DNA of 64,000 nucleotides from Siphonodentalium dalli. Its lineage: Eukaryota > Mollusca > Scaphopoda > Gadilida > Siphonodentaliidae. Shown here one piece after another: positions 16,246 through 29,100 of the stretch. Positions within the stretch are counted from its first letter, which is position 1; each line of letters starts with the position of its first letter. The stretch lies in contig CP136062.1 in the NCBI GenBank assembly GCA_032622095.1, forward strand, positions 166,166,090 to 166,230,089, given 5' to 3'. A model generated the notes under the pieces. It was given only the letters and a program-made list of their open reading frames with translations. It ran no database searches and was not told the DNA's origin. Position numbers and translations under genes: made by a program.

Positions 16246-17130
16246 ATTCCATGCAGGCACTGGCTTTTTCATATGAGAGGTGTATAATATGTGTGTGGGT
16301 CGGATATATGGTAGGAAGTGATGCCGCTTATTCAGCCTGCACACCATTGGTGGCTTTTCTTATGCCGAAGACACCTATACAATCAGTGAATGTACTATTT
16401 AAGTCGATGTATCCGCGTACATTCTATTAATATCTGATCGCAAATACAAGCTTTTGATTAAGTTATTTTTGTTTTCATGGGCAGTTTATTCCTTTCAGAT
16501 ACAGAGCAATTACAATGTTCTATACATCGTCATCGTTCCATTATACATAATTATACATGCATATGTATACCGCTATAACGACCGTCATATATCCACTTAT
16601 ATTTCGATCTTTTCACGACTGCATGCTTCATATAGCCGGATATAGCAGGATATAGCATATAAATACTCAAGATTAAGACTTGTCGTCAGTGTCACTATAC
16701 GATTAATCATCATTCCATTGGAATGCTTCGCTTACTGAATGAATGGCAATCATGCGACAGTACAGATGTGTCTGCACTTCCTTTTCTTTCGCACACGGCA
16801 TACTTATACTGAGCAATATACACGAAAGTGCATGTGAACAGGGACGTGCCTGGAGATATGGGGGTCTTTAACATAGACTTTACTTTAAACATATTTTATT
16901 TTTGTATCGATATAATACAAAAGGGATTGGGGACAAGTTACAAAAACTTACTTAGCCCCTCTTCCTGTTTACAATACTTTTATTCATACAGAATGGTGAA
17001 GAAAGGAGTCAAAATCATATATAGGTTAAACATATTTACATTTACAATTATAGTGGGTTTGGGGTTTGAGGTGTGAGGTGCCAAATCTGATTTCGCGACT
17101 AATTTGCTTTTTGTGGCTATTCTGAAATGC
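16246..17130. other. Unique AT-rich DNA, no gene recognised
   Basis: Single-copy-looking sequence between the 16-kb array and a LINE fragment. Open frames of 60-80 codons exist on both strands but none shows a recognisable domain or a splice-consistent PTP exon. In particular I see no exon carrying the KNRY-type motif expected just before the exon at 20107. Confidence 0.5.
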
Positions 17131-17500
17131 GTTTGATCTATCCGACTTCGAATCGTTTTGTCGCTGTTATATATCGATGGACTATTTTGAAGTGAATTCT
17201 GTTTCTTCTATTTGAGGTATCTGGAATTCCGAAAAGTAAATCGTTGATATGTGTAATTTTCAGTCCTTCTTGATATCATTTTTGACACATTTCCATTCTT
17301 TCGGTGTGGAATAGGGGACACGCCCAGAGGTAGTGGTAAGTATCTTTGCATGGATTTCCACAATGGCATTGGGGGCTGTCAGAGATGTAATTTTGAAACA
17401 TATCAGAACGATATAGCAATGCCATGGCCCATCCTTAGAATATACGATGATACAGGTATATCCGCGAATATCGCGGATCAGAGTGAAACATGGCATTTGG
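17131..17500 (-). pseudogene. Decayed non-LTR retrotransposon (LINE) ORF2 C-terminus
   Basis: Read on the minus strand across frameshifts, this stretch gives a cysteine-rich tail typical of CR1/Jockey-like LINE reverse-transcriptase proteins: CHCGNPCKDTYHYLWACPLF (about 17375-17310), then ITHINDLLFG and a terminal HFKIVHRYITATKRF (about 17180-17140). This order (CxCG...YHYLWxC, then I..INxLLFG, then VHxYI..TKRF) is the usual 3' end of such elements. Frameshifts and stops show it is dead. Only the 3' part is present, as expected for a 5'-truncated LINE. Confidence 0.65.
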
Positions 17501-17577
17501 CATATAGGGTTGTCGCAAAATGTCAGGAAGCTCTATAGTCATGGAAGGGATAAGGGCCAGACGTGCGTTTTGCATAA

Positions 17578-17766
17578 ATATACAGGGACAAAATAAATAT
17601 ACAGGGACAAAATAAATATACAGGGACAAAATAAATATACAGAGACAAAATAAATATACAGGGACAAAATAAATATACAGAGACAAAATAAATATACAGG
17701 CACAAAATAAATATACAGGGACAAAATAAATATACAGAGACAAAATAAATATACAGGCACAAAAAT
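17578..17766. repeat. 19-bp tandem repeat, about 10 copies
   Basis: The unit TACAGGGACAAAATAAATA repeats with a 19-bp period, with GAGAC and GGCAC variants alternating in the middle. All three minus-strand frames stay open because the unit has no stop, so the open frames there (repeats of YLFCPCIFIL) are artefacts. Each unit contains AATAAA on the + strand. Confidence 0.95.
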
Positions 17767-17814
17767 GCAAGACATGTTCATCGTTTCTCTGGTTCTATCC
17801 GGCGTAAAATCGTG

Positions 17815-18297
17815 ATGTTCACATATCATTATCTTCACATATCATCATCTTCACATATCATCATCTTCACATATCATCATCTTCATTTTATATATAAAGT
17901 CCCCAGTTTATAGATCACATATCATCATCTTCATTTTATATATAAAGTCCCCAGTTTATAGATCACATATCATCATCTTCATTTTATATATAAAGTCCCC
18001 AGTTTATAGATCACATATCATCATCTTCATTTTATATATAAAGTCCCCAGTTTATAGATCACATATCATCATCTTCATTTTATATATAAAGTCCCCAGTT
18101 TATAGATCACATATCATCATCTTCATTTTATATATAAAGTCCCCTGTTTATAGATCACATATCATCATCTTCATTTTATATATAAAGTCCCCAGTTTATA
18201 GATCACATATCATCATCTTCATTTTATATATAAAGTCCCCTGTTTATAGATCACATATCATCATCTTCATTTTATATATAAAGTCCCCTGTTTATAG
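17815..18297. repeat. Nested 16-bp and 48-bp tandem repeats
   Basis: Starts with about four 16-bp units (CACATATCATCATCTT) and then continues as nine 48-bp units. Each 48-bp unit is that 16-mer plus CATTTTATATATAAAGTCCC and a short tail ending TTTATAGAT. The 48-bp units are nearly identical, differing mainly at CCCAG versus CCCTG. The larger unit evidently grew by extending the smaller one. Confidence 0.95.
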
Positions 18298-19350
18298 CTA
18301 AATTTACAAAACGAGTTCAGTAAATTAAGTCAGCACCAAGCATTTGGATAGGATATGCTATTTTTATTTATAATATACACACATGGACTTTACAATTACA
18401 AATAAATATAATATAATATACATGTATATTGTTAGTGTGATATAGTCATAACTGATTGTATTTCGATCACCCCGACTCGAGGTACAGACCTAAGATACTG
18501 AAGCGTTTCTAAATTTCGCAACAAACTGAGGACAAGTTCCAAAATCTCCAGAAGACATACTTAAATCATTAAATGGGACGTGTGACGTGAAAATAACAGC
18601 AGCGTATATAAGGCATGCGATGACGTTTCACGCAACTAAGCATTGTTTGTCCGTGTAGAGAAATAGTCCCAGATAAATAAGACTCTTTGGTGTATTTAAT
18701 GCATGGCGTACAATTAATGAAATAATTGTTCAAAATAAATTAACGATAGTCAAAAACATCGATTTATCTTACGTAGCTTATGAAATGTAAACAGACGAAG
18801 GTAACCAATCCGCCATGCGCATCAGACGTTTAGACAGCCAGAGTAGAAACCCCAATGGTCGGAAGTTTTCGAATGGAAGGATAATTTGCTAATTGTATCT
18901 ATTTCAGTCTCTGGTAAGAGATTTAGCATACCCAGCGACAGTTGCAACGAACAAGACCAACATGCTTCGGAACAGATACAAGGGAATATATGCGTGTAAG
19001 TGATTGGTAATCTGAATGGAATATATTCCATTTTCTAGTATGGAATACAAACTCGCCCAATCTCTATAATCTATACTATATAGCCTAACGTATATATAAC
19101 ACGCCCCTGCAACCGCTGTCCATCCGAAGAACAAATTAAAGACGGAACAGTTAGTTTGTCTTTCCAATAGACTGGAATCAGGTTACCGATAGACCAGAAC
19201 ACTAAACTAATTATCGGGAGGATCTGAAAGCAACCATAAATGTAACTATAACCAAAGTAGTTAACAACAATTGTAATTCAATTGAGTATTTGTCACTAAA
19301 AACAAGCATTCTGATTGGCCGAGAGCGGATAACTTTCGTTTTCGATCCAC
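18298..19350. other. AT-rich DNA, no gene recognised
   Basis: No splice-consistent PTP exon, RNA gene or transposon domain was recognised on either strand. Short open frames of 60-87 codons at 18822-19167 on the minus strand show no familiar motif. Confidence 0.45.
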
Positions 19351-19352
19351 CG

Positions 19353-19552
19353 ACATCGGCCGATTCAGCGTGCATCAAATCTGAATGTAGCACGGTCAAA
19401 TTTCATCGGCGCAGAACGAGTAGTGAAACGAGCACACCCGCGCGTTGTTGTCTATAGATACCGTTCATCGGCCACTTCAGCGTGCATCAAATCTGAATGT
19501 GGCACGGTACAATTTCATCGGCGCAGAACGGAGTAGCGAAACGAGCCAACCC
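19353..19552. repeat. Two-copy direct repeat, offset 112 bp
   Basis: About 85 bp beginning near CATCGGCC and containing GCGTGCATCAAATCTGAATG, then GCACGGT and TTTCATCGGCGCAGAACG, occurs at about 19353-19437 and again at about 19465-19552 with a few substitutions and one-base indels. Confidence 0.85.
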
Positions 19553-19747
19553 GCCCCACAGGAAATGGTTACGGAGCAGTGTTCCGAGTAACGCAATGAA
19601 CAAACCCAATGATTTGTGCACGGTGACAACGGCGAAATGAAAGTCTCGATTCGTGTCATGAAAATGACTAAATGATACTTTTTATACAGTTTTTTTGCAA
19701 ATTCCTTGATAGATTGAATTACAATGGAGATAAACGTACCGTGTTTC

Positions 19748-19849
19748 GTTGTACATTCTGGGATTCGAGCATGAAAACAGTTTGTGAACTCGCCGGCAAG
19801 CCGACTCGTTCACAAACTGTTTTCATGCTCGAATCCCAGAATGTACAAC
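19748..19849. repeat. Fold-back inverted repeat with 42-bp perfect arms
   Basis: Left arm 19748-19789 (starts GTTGTACATTCTGGGATTCG) is the exact reverse complement of right arm 19808-19849, with an 18-base loop between. Weaker complementarity continues outward (AGATAAAC near 19730 and GTTTATCT near 19862), so the full fold-back element is probably about 140 bp. It is likely a small non-autonomous transposon; I see no clear target-site duplication. Confidence 0.9.
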
Positions 19850-20106
19850 TCAACAGGTTATGTTTATCTCCTAAATGTATTAGCAATGTATCCAAAAAAG
19901 GGGCATAACTTAGTCACAGATAATCGGATAAAATTTGTAATATTGTTTCATATGATTTTGTTCACAAGTCAAAATTGTAAAAAGTCACATCACTATAAAC
20001 AAATTTATAACCGAAAATCGAACAAGCAAATTATAAGTCAGAGTGGCATAAATACACTGAACCGAATCCGTATACCCGGACTGTGTTTTTATTATCTCTA
20101 TTTCAG

Positions 20107-20186
20107 ACGATCACTCTCGAGTGATTCTCAAGGTCGACGGAAAAAGCGAGAACCAAACCGATTACATCAATGCTAACTATATCGAC
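20107..20186 (+). CDS. PTP exon a (D1 start)
   Basis: Acceptor TATTTCAG/AC and donor GAC/gtgagt. The first two bases finish a split codon, then 26 codons read DHSRV...TDYINANYID, the conserved start of a PTP core after the pTyr recognition loop. The preceding exon should end with the first base of that split codon and carry the KNRY motif; I could not find it between 16246 and 20106. Confidence 0.92.
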
Positions 20187-23100
20187 GTGAGTTCAAACGA
20201 AAATATAATATTTCCTTAAAGATACGGGCGGCGTTGGCGGTGGGTATGCTGTTAAAATATTCATCTCCGTCAAAAACCGCCATAAACAGAAAGAATAGTA
20301 AAATATAGACAGACTTTGTTAATATACCAATCAGAAATATGGCATAAACAGTATGTTATTGTCTTTTTTCCCCTTTGTTATGTAAACAAAAGCAAAAAAC
20401 GTTACGTTGCCTAACTTACCTGGCTTTTGTTTAGATCTGGATATGGCAAACATAAAGAGCGTCATTTGTTACTGTTTTCCTGATATGGAAATAATTAAGA
20501 GCGTTTATATCATTTGTGTGTGATTAACCAATAGAATTGCGATGTGTTATGTAAATAGAAGCACAACTTTTGTAACACGAGCAGACTCTTGTTTACGTAC
20601 ACCATCGTACGTCTTGACGACAATATACTATTTGCGCGCTGATTATGTTTGGCATATGAACAAAACTATATATATTTTAATATTCCTTGTGTTGATGGCG
20701 ATTTGAACAAATATGAATAATTCTGCAACGAACGCCGCCCGTGCCTTTAAAATGTTCAACCATCAGCATGGAGAACCCGCATGAATGACAAGGCGTTTTC
20801 ACCAGGAAGCCTGCAAATAGTATGTCTGTCATTTGCAGATTGAGGTTCCCAGAGGGTGAGCATAGTCTTAAATTATTTTTTTTCGTTATTTTTCCCTTCT
20901 GGGAAGTTTCTATATCCCCTAATTTGCAGAAGATAAAATACATACTCGGGAACAAAATCAACTTCAAATGGGGAACTCAATCGGATCTTAGGTATCCCAT
21001 AGCTGTTGATGCCTAAGCGGGTGAATTTGGTGACGCTATCCCGCTGTGCCATCTGGGGACCTCATTCTATGAATGACAGACACACCATTTGCAGCTCAAC
21101 GTGGTTGCGACGAAAGACAAGCATACATGTATATAGAAATGGGAGAACTAAGGAAATGATTATTAACATTGCCACATTCTATATCGTGTATACAACGAGG
21201 GTGATATCTTTCGTATATTAGAAACTATTAAATGGTTAACCAGTATACTACGTTAATAATTTATAAGAGCAAAAGTATATATTGGAAACGCACACAGTCG
21301 GACCACAGACGATCATTAACATCGATACCAGATGCATGTGCATGCAGGTATCCGAGCCCCCGAACCTCCCATGGCTTGACTTGTATATTCAAATGTGACC
21401 CCGTTGACCTATAGTAGTACTTGTATGGTGTCAACTAATTGTATATGTAGATATAACATCTTTACAGTATACAACGTCCGCATACTGTATTTCCTACGCT
21501 CACCGACTGTGCCCATAAGGTATATATATATACACGGTATATACAGTAATGCCCTAAATAATCAACCCCTTAACCACAGCAGAATTATGGGTAACTTTTC
21601 AGGATATTGTCGGAAATTTGGCTTGTTGACATTCATCGGAAAGCTCTAAGTGAGAGATTTCCGATGAATGGCAACAAGCCATATTTCCGACTAAATCCTG
21701 AAAAGTTACCCATAATTCTGCTGTGGTTAAGGGGTCGATTACTCAGTTTGAATTGTATGTATTGACATTGTCACCCGTTGCTATGTTATGTGCGCATACA
21801 TGTATATATATATATATATACAACTTTTTTCAGGGATACATGTATATATACATCCATACAACTATTTTCAGGGATACATGTATATATACATCCATACAAC
21901 TTTTTTCAGGATACATGTATATATATATACATACATACAACTTTTTTCAGGGATACATGTATATATACATCCATACAACTTTGTTCAGGGATACATGTAT
22001 ATATATACATCCATACAACTTTTTTCAGGATACATGTATATATACATCCACACAACTTTTTTCAGGGATACATGTTTATATACATCCATACAACTTTTTT
22101 CAGGGATACGAAAAACCTAAAGAATACATTGCTTCACAGGGTAAGTTATTTCAAAAAGTTGTATGTATACTCAGTGGAAATCCATGCAGGCAATGCAACA
22201 AATAATCAGCAATAACTATCGTTGTGTGAACAAAAACGTCCAATATAATGCATTGTAGGTTATGATGAATACTTATTATCCCATTAAATTATGAATATAT
22301 AGACTAATTATTACTGGACTTCATTCTCTGTTATAAAATTTGACGTGCTTCGCTGTGCGTGGAATTATACCCGTCGTTGACCCCCCCCCCCCACATTTAA
22401 CTATAAACAGCATGGCGCTTTGTTTTTCATTGTTATCGGCTTTTTAATGAGACTTGATTACTTCTTGCCATGAGCTGTTACGTCACTAACCATTTCGCAT
22501 GTTAGCAGACACGACCAAATGTTACATGCATAGGAATCCAATTAATGGTACGGATGACCTTCGTTATCTCCTATATATGTTTGGAACTTCTGTCTGACTG
22601 TCTGTCTGTATGTATGTGTTATAGACTCGAAAACTGCTCGACCGATCCGACTCAAACTTGGTACGTAGGCCTACTTTGATCACGGGAACCGTGTCCTTTA
22701 CCTTGTATACGCTCACATACGCTCATTTAGACATGTTTGTGGACCGATCGAATAATAGTTTGTCCAGGCGCTGTATATTCTGCCCAGACGGAGGCGATCA
22801 CAAAGAAGTCCCTAAATAGCCCGAAGCAGTTTCCAAATTATGAAAATTTCCTAATAAATATACTGATGGTATAGTATAATGATAGTATGGATGTGATATT
22901 ATCCACAAAACACACTTTGTTTGTTAATACACAGCATAATAAATAAATAGTGAACGATAAGCAAACACTCAACACCGTGCGATGGTTTTAGAAGAGTGAT
23001 TCACGGTGACTCATTCAACCGGGGGGGGGGTCTGCAATTTTTTTTCCGAACACTAGGTAGGGGTGGGTGGTTGGTTCAGCAGCCCGGCTAACACAATTTT

Positions 23101-26100
23101 TCCTGGCCCTGTAAACATTTTCCTGTAATCATTTTTTCTTCAAAATAATGGGACAAAAGGTTTTAAGAATGTTTCTATTATGTAATAGGTATGAACTTAA
23201 CTATTGGTAGGTGGTTTGAGTTCACCATCAGTTAATAATGAGGGATGACACCAATGGGTACTAAAAACAAGGTCAGCTTGATAAATGTTTTCATCAAGGA
23301 CCTATCAATGTACATTGACATGGAAAGGCTCAGGTTTAAATAGTTCTATTAAAACTAATTTATTCAATCTGATATAAATGAAAACATAACACAATAATAG
23401 GTTCTTCAAATAAATGTAAACTCTTCAAAACACCATAATAAAATAAAACATAAAGGTGCTAAAACAAACTTTAACCTATTTCAACGATATTCAGTACATG
23501 GGTCTAGGATAACCTCTAGATGGGAGCTGTCAAATTTGAAAAATTTTCGATGAAAAACATGGCCACCGGCAGCCATCTTGGATTTTACTCTTTGCATCAC
23601 TAAATCCTTTAGCACACCCTAGTTGGCTTATCCCTCATCCGATCATCACCAAACTTCATATGAATACTCGGTGTGACCTCTTAATGGGTGCCTACCATTT
23701 TTACCCGAATTCTGTAAAAAATATGTCTGCCAGCGGCCATCTTGGATTTTACTCTTTGTGTGACTAAAAGCTTTAGCACATCTTACAGGTCACATTTCTC
23801 ATCCACTCGACACTAATCTTCATATGGATCTTCGGGGTGACCTCAAGATGAGAGCCTCCCTTTCCCCCCAAAATTGGTTCAAAACAAACATGGCCGCCAG
23901 CAGCCATCTTGGATTTCAAATGTGAATCCATCAGCACAACATACAGCCCACATTTATTGGAGAATTGCTTTGAAATTGTACAGCCTTATTGGTAAATCAA
24001 AAGTAGGAATGTTTATATAATCATGATACGGAACATAGATCGGATAAGTTCAGAACAACTAAATAAATTAGTCATTTGAAGCAGTCTGAAGGGGTTGGGT
24101 CCGTATCTCAGAATCGAACAAAAAATTAGGGGGTGGTGGGTACACAGAGGGCGGAAAAAGTAAAAAAAAAAAAAAGCGCCTAGTGTCTGGAATTTTTTTC
24201 CTGACCACCCCTCTCCCGATTCAACACCGAAATCTTGAGAGACGAGGATTAGCGAACGCTACATACCGGTATGTTGTAAACAACTTGGTGGCATTTCTAA
24301 CCAAAGTCACTTAATGTGGTATCCCCGGTGTTGAGTCTTTTGCTTAGCGCATACTCTTTACGTACTGTTTGTTTACATCGCTTTCCGTGTGTTTATATAA
24401 CACAGAGTACTAAAATGACAATAACATGCAAATTACGCGATATTTATGATTGGTAAATGAAAAACAATTGTCTATAATATAATATTTGGTCTGTTTATGA
24501 TAGTTTTAACGGATGTGATTATTTTACCAGCAATATCGACAGCAAAGGCTTATTTTAATAAAGAAATGGGACTTGAATAGTAATTATAGAGACGTGAATT
24601 GGAAAGATTGTCGTCGGTTCTTTAAAGAGACAGTGGAAACATCCTGCGTGTCCAATAGTCGGATTCCTTATGTCGAAAAAAATGGTCGCGCATTTTCGGA
24701 ATGTTAAAAGCGATATCAGAACGGTTTCTATACCACCAGTGTGTCAATTTTCAGAATCTACCTGTTTCCAGCTTGATATTTAATGGAAAAAGGTTTGTGT
24801 GAGGCTTTTGTTTGTGTACCTCCCTATGCTATTACGCATAGCAATTTCGGTAAGTGGCTTTCTTTGTTCCTGGAAATCGAAAATCGGGGAGAGATCTTGC
24901 CACAAATTGCATAATGACATATCTTAATCATAAGATCATCAGATGAATTGTATTTATGACTGCATTTTCAATTTTCTTTCCCAAATATTAAGGTATTGTA
25001 TATTCTTAAAATTAGCTACATCACAGATAGACGAACTTTAACAATCTACAAGGATATCTTGATCATATGTCACAAACAAAACTCCGATACATTGATTTTT
25101 GGTAAAGATATCGCAGAAAATCTAACCCTACCCACACCCTCGCTGATTTCACGACAAGTCAGATTCCTTTGGTCGAAAAAAACGGTCGCTCAATTTCGGA
25201 ATGTCAAACAGACTTGCGAACAGTTTATTTATCAATAGCGTGTCTACTTTCAGAGTCTATCTTTGTCCAGTTGAAATTTTATTGGGAAAAGTGTTTTTGG
25301 ACTGTTTTAAGAATTTAAAGAGCGTTTACTTATTATACAAATATTAATCTCCATAACCAACCTTCTGGTGGACTCTGCGAGTTGAAATTAACAAAAGTAT
25401 CAAATATGGCGGTCTACTGTCAGAGTCTACCTGTTTCCAGTCTGACATTTTAGTGGAAATAAATGTTTGGACGGTTTTAAGAATTTAAAGAGCGTTTCCT
25501 AGTTGTAAAAAATATTAACTAACACGATTAGCCTTATCATGAATTGCGCGAGTTGAAATTATGCACATATATCAAGTATGACTCTGAAATGTATTTTTGA
25601 GAATATTGGTGTCGTCAGTTAAGTCTCCGTGGGTACAGTACTACAGTTGCGATCAAAATTTAACGTTGAACCCTATAGAGAGTTTGACATTTACTCAAAT
25701 GTTCACAGTGATGGAACTTAATGGCTATCATATATGCATGGCCCTTACATGTAATCTACTGTGACTATGTGTGATTTTACAAAATTAACTTGCAATATAA
25801 TCAGGCCACCAGATACAGTAATTGATATAAAATGTGGTTCAATATACATCACAATCACGTGCTTCAGTAATACTGTCCACTATTCTACAAATGTAATGTT
25901 TATCAAGACTAAAGTTTCAGGATATCGTTTTAAATTAATTGATGGTGTTTTTTCATCAATTGACAAACTTAATGTTTATTGCCAGGATGAAGTACTGCAT
26001 ACTACGGAGTTGTGTGGTAACAAATCTGCAAGTCATATTTATGTAATATGTTTAGCCTTACATGTGAATATGGTGGTATTGTTTCAATTTTTTAAACAAT

Positions 26101-29100
26101 GTTATCATGTCCATATGTATTGCTAAACATTGCTAGGTTTATCCAAAATTGGGAGTTGAAATTATGTTGATCTGATGATAAAGAAGACACTTTCTCCTTC
26201 CACGTAATACACCCCCATGGATACATGTTTAACATACTAAATTAACATCTTAGTCAACATAACAAATCACTCCCTCAAATCTTTTGCAACAAGAATAAGA
26301 ATAAATTGTCATTATAAATATGCAAGACATCTCTGGACACTTGCTAAGAGATAATTTATTTGTAAGAAGACATATATGTGCATTATATGCTTGGGCTTAT
26401 ATATTATATAGTAAAACTCATTAAGATGCAAGTGACAAAGCTTTAAAAGACTTGCATGTGAATCACGATTAATGGGATATAATAATAATGACACGTGTTG
26501 CCAATTTCACCATGTCTACTACAAAGTCATACATTCTATATTTATGTGCATGTGTGAGAACTGTGGGTCCAAACAAAAACAATGACTTTGTTGTATTATT
26601 ATATGGTGATAAAGTTTACTATGGATGGACAATTGTCGATATTGTGGATTGTACAGCATTGTTTATATTGTGAGCAGAGGGTTCAATATATCTTAGGCTG
26701 ACATGATAATGGTGCGACACGATCGCGAAGAGATAGGAAGTCGTGCATAGTGGTTTCGTGAATACAACTTACTGATACTAGCAAAGTTGAAGAACATAGT
26801 TGAGGGGACCCTTTCATCATCATTCATAATGTATCAATACTCCATCGGTTGTGAACAAACCATCGACTTAGCTTAATGGATCGTTCTATACTTGGACTTG
26901 ATGGCGATCAGCTGTAATCGGATGATATTGGTTATGTTAAAATGGTGACACAGATATGAAACTGTAGAGGTTTGTGCCACATGGGCCATTGATCATTATA
27001 AGATCGATAAACTTAACATAGGCAACTACCGGGACTTGACTGGAAATGGCAATTATAGCTTATAGCGTCGTCATTTAACGCCAGTGTTTGCATTTCCGAT
27101 GCAATTAATACCCAAATGTGAAATTTGAGATATACCTGACCATCAGAGTGATCCATATGTCTTATTTAAGGTTAGCAACGGTTGCTAATCAAGTAACACA
27201 ATGGTGTACTAATCATTGATTGGTATTTTTGCCTTAATTTAGTAAGTGTCTAATCACAAGGTTTTTGTTTCGTTCTCAAGTTGGGCACATGTATGTCTAA
27301 AATGTGCAGGCATGTTCTGCATTTGCCACTGATCATTATAAGTTCGGGAGACTTAGCCACCCGATAGCTCCTTAGTAACGGTTACTAAGCACCTACTCGG
27401 AATTTGCAGGAAAATGCAATTATAGTTTATATCTATTTTACTCATTAAGCTCTACTTTAGTGGAAATCCGAATTTACTTGATTATCACAGCTATGCACGA
27501 AGTGTGAAGATTAATTGTGGTTAGAATATTGATGGTGAATGTTGGGTTTCAGTCGCTGCGCTGAAGTTTGCCAAATGTAACTGGCGTGGGAAGTATGAAA
27601 GCCAAGCCTATACTGTTATAGTAAAGATATCAGCTGCACCGAAATGTCCATTTGTCAGTAGCACAAATCCTTCGAAACACACAGAATCTCCCAGTGTATG
27701 TGGGATAGACTCCGATGACAACGATGGAGTAAATGACTATGAACAACTAATATCTATACCTGTTATTTGTGACACTACACAACCGTTATGATCAACGATG
27801 TGGCTTCAAAAACTAGGCAGTGGACAACACGATAGACAAGTATCAAATAAAACAATAATTTAATATGTAATCACATCGTGAAACTTCAGTCTTGTTGAGA
27901 ATATTTTCGTTTGCTTCCACAAACTGCATATTATCGAAATTACAAAACCATTCGACAGTTACTTTTGCCAATTACTGTATCTTGAGGCATAACTATATCA
28001 TATATTGCATCTATTGAATCACGTGTAGTTACAGTGGGTCAAACACGAGTGTTAATCTTCAGATATAGTTGCACAAGATCGCCAATAAGTGATATACAAT
28101 CAACGATTGAGCATAACACGAAATTCTCCATAGGGTTCAGTGTTAAATTTTGATCGCAACTGTAGCCAGCAAGAATCATCTGATTACATCCAATATTTTT
28201 AAAACTACGTCTGTGTTCATAATTAGTATTTTTTGGAATATCAGTACGCGCATATCACCATACCAGAGATATTGTATAGGCAGATACGACACTCGCATAC
28301 AACTCTATGTAATGAATTTGCACTCTTAGCGAGAGTCTCTGAGAGGGTCTCTATGCCAGGAGAGATGGATGGCAATAGAAAAATATAGGGAATAAACAAT
28401 GTTTTATCACATAATCTGTCATGTTTGTCCATTATTTCAGAGACAAAAAAAATCACACACATGCTCATGCTAGTGAAGATGAGAAAATTGATACTTACAT
28501 GTATTTAATTTACAGATGACTAATTTTTAGTAGCTTTCTATCCTTGCGGTTAGTTTTTTTTTCTGTTTAGTGTCGTGATGTTGGAATTTCAATGATAAAT
28601 AGATCCGTGATTTTCTTACCAACTGAATCACGTCAACATTGGAAATTCACATCACTGGCACCATACATGGATGCTCTCAGCATTTCACGTATCTTGCCAA
28701 GGTACATTACATTTGGAAAGAGGGTGACAAATATTCCGTCAAGGAGAGTGAATTTCATGAAGGTTTCATCAGTCGGGATTTTGAGTCCCCCATATTCTTA
28801 TCTGGGTTAATTAATGTCTTTCAGAGAAGTGAATATGTTTTTTCTGTCACCATCTGATTACCTTTTTTTCACAATTATCTACACAATTGCAGCTTGTGTG
28901 GTTTTCAGTTGCTTTAAAGATGCAGTATCCCACAATGTACATTGATGCATTAGATATCGGCAATAATACCACAATATTACTGATACCTGTGACAATATGT
29001 GCTGGAGGGTCTTGGGGTACTTAAAAATCCAAATAATTTGGTTGGCTTGATTGTTTGGTAGAGATACTTCCGATGGTAACTAAAATCCTGTCAACATCAT

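Noticed and set aside
17435-17838. Cysteine-rich minus-strand frames repeating FCPCIFILSLY
   Set aside because: Three overlapping frames are all open because of the 19-bp unit; not a cysteine-rich peptide gene.
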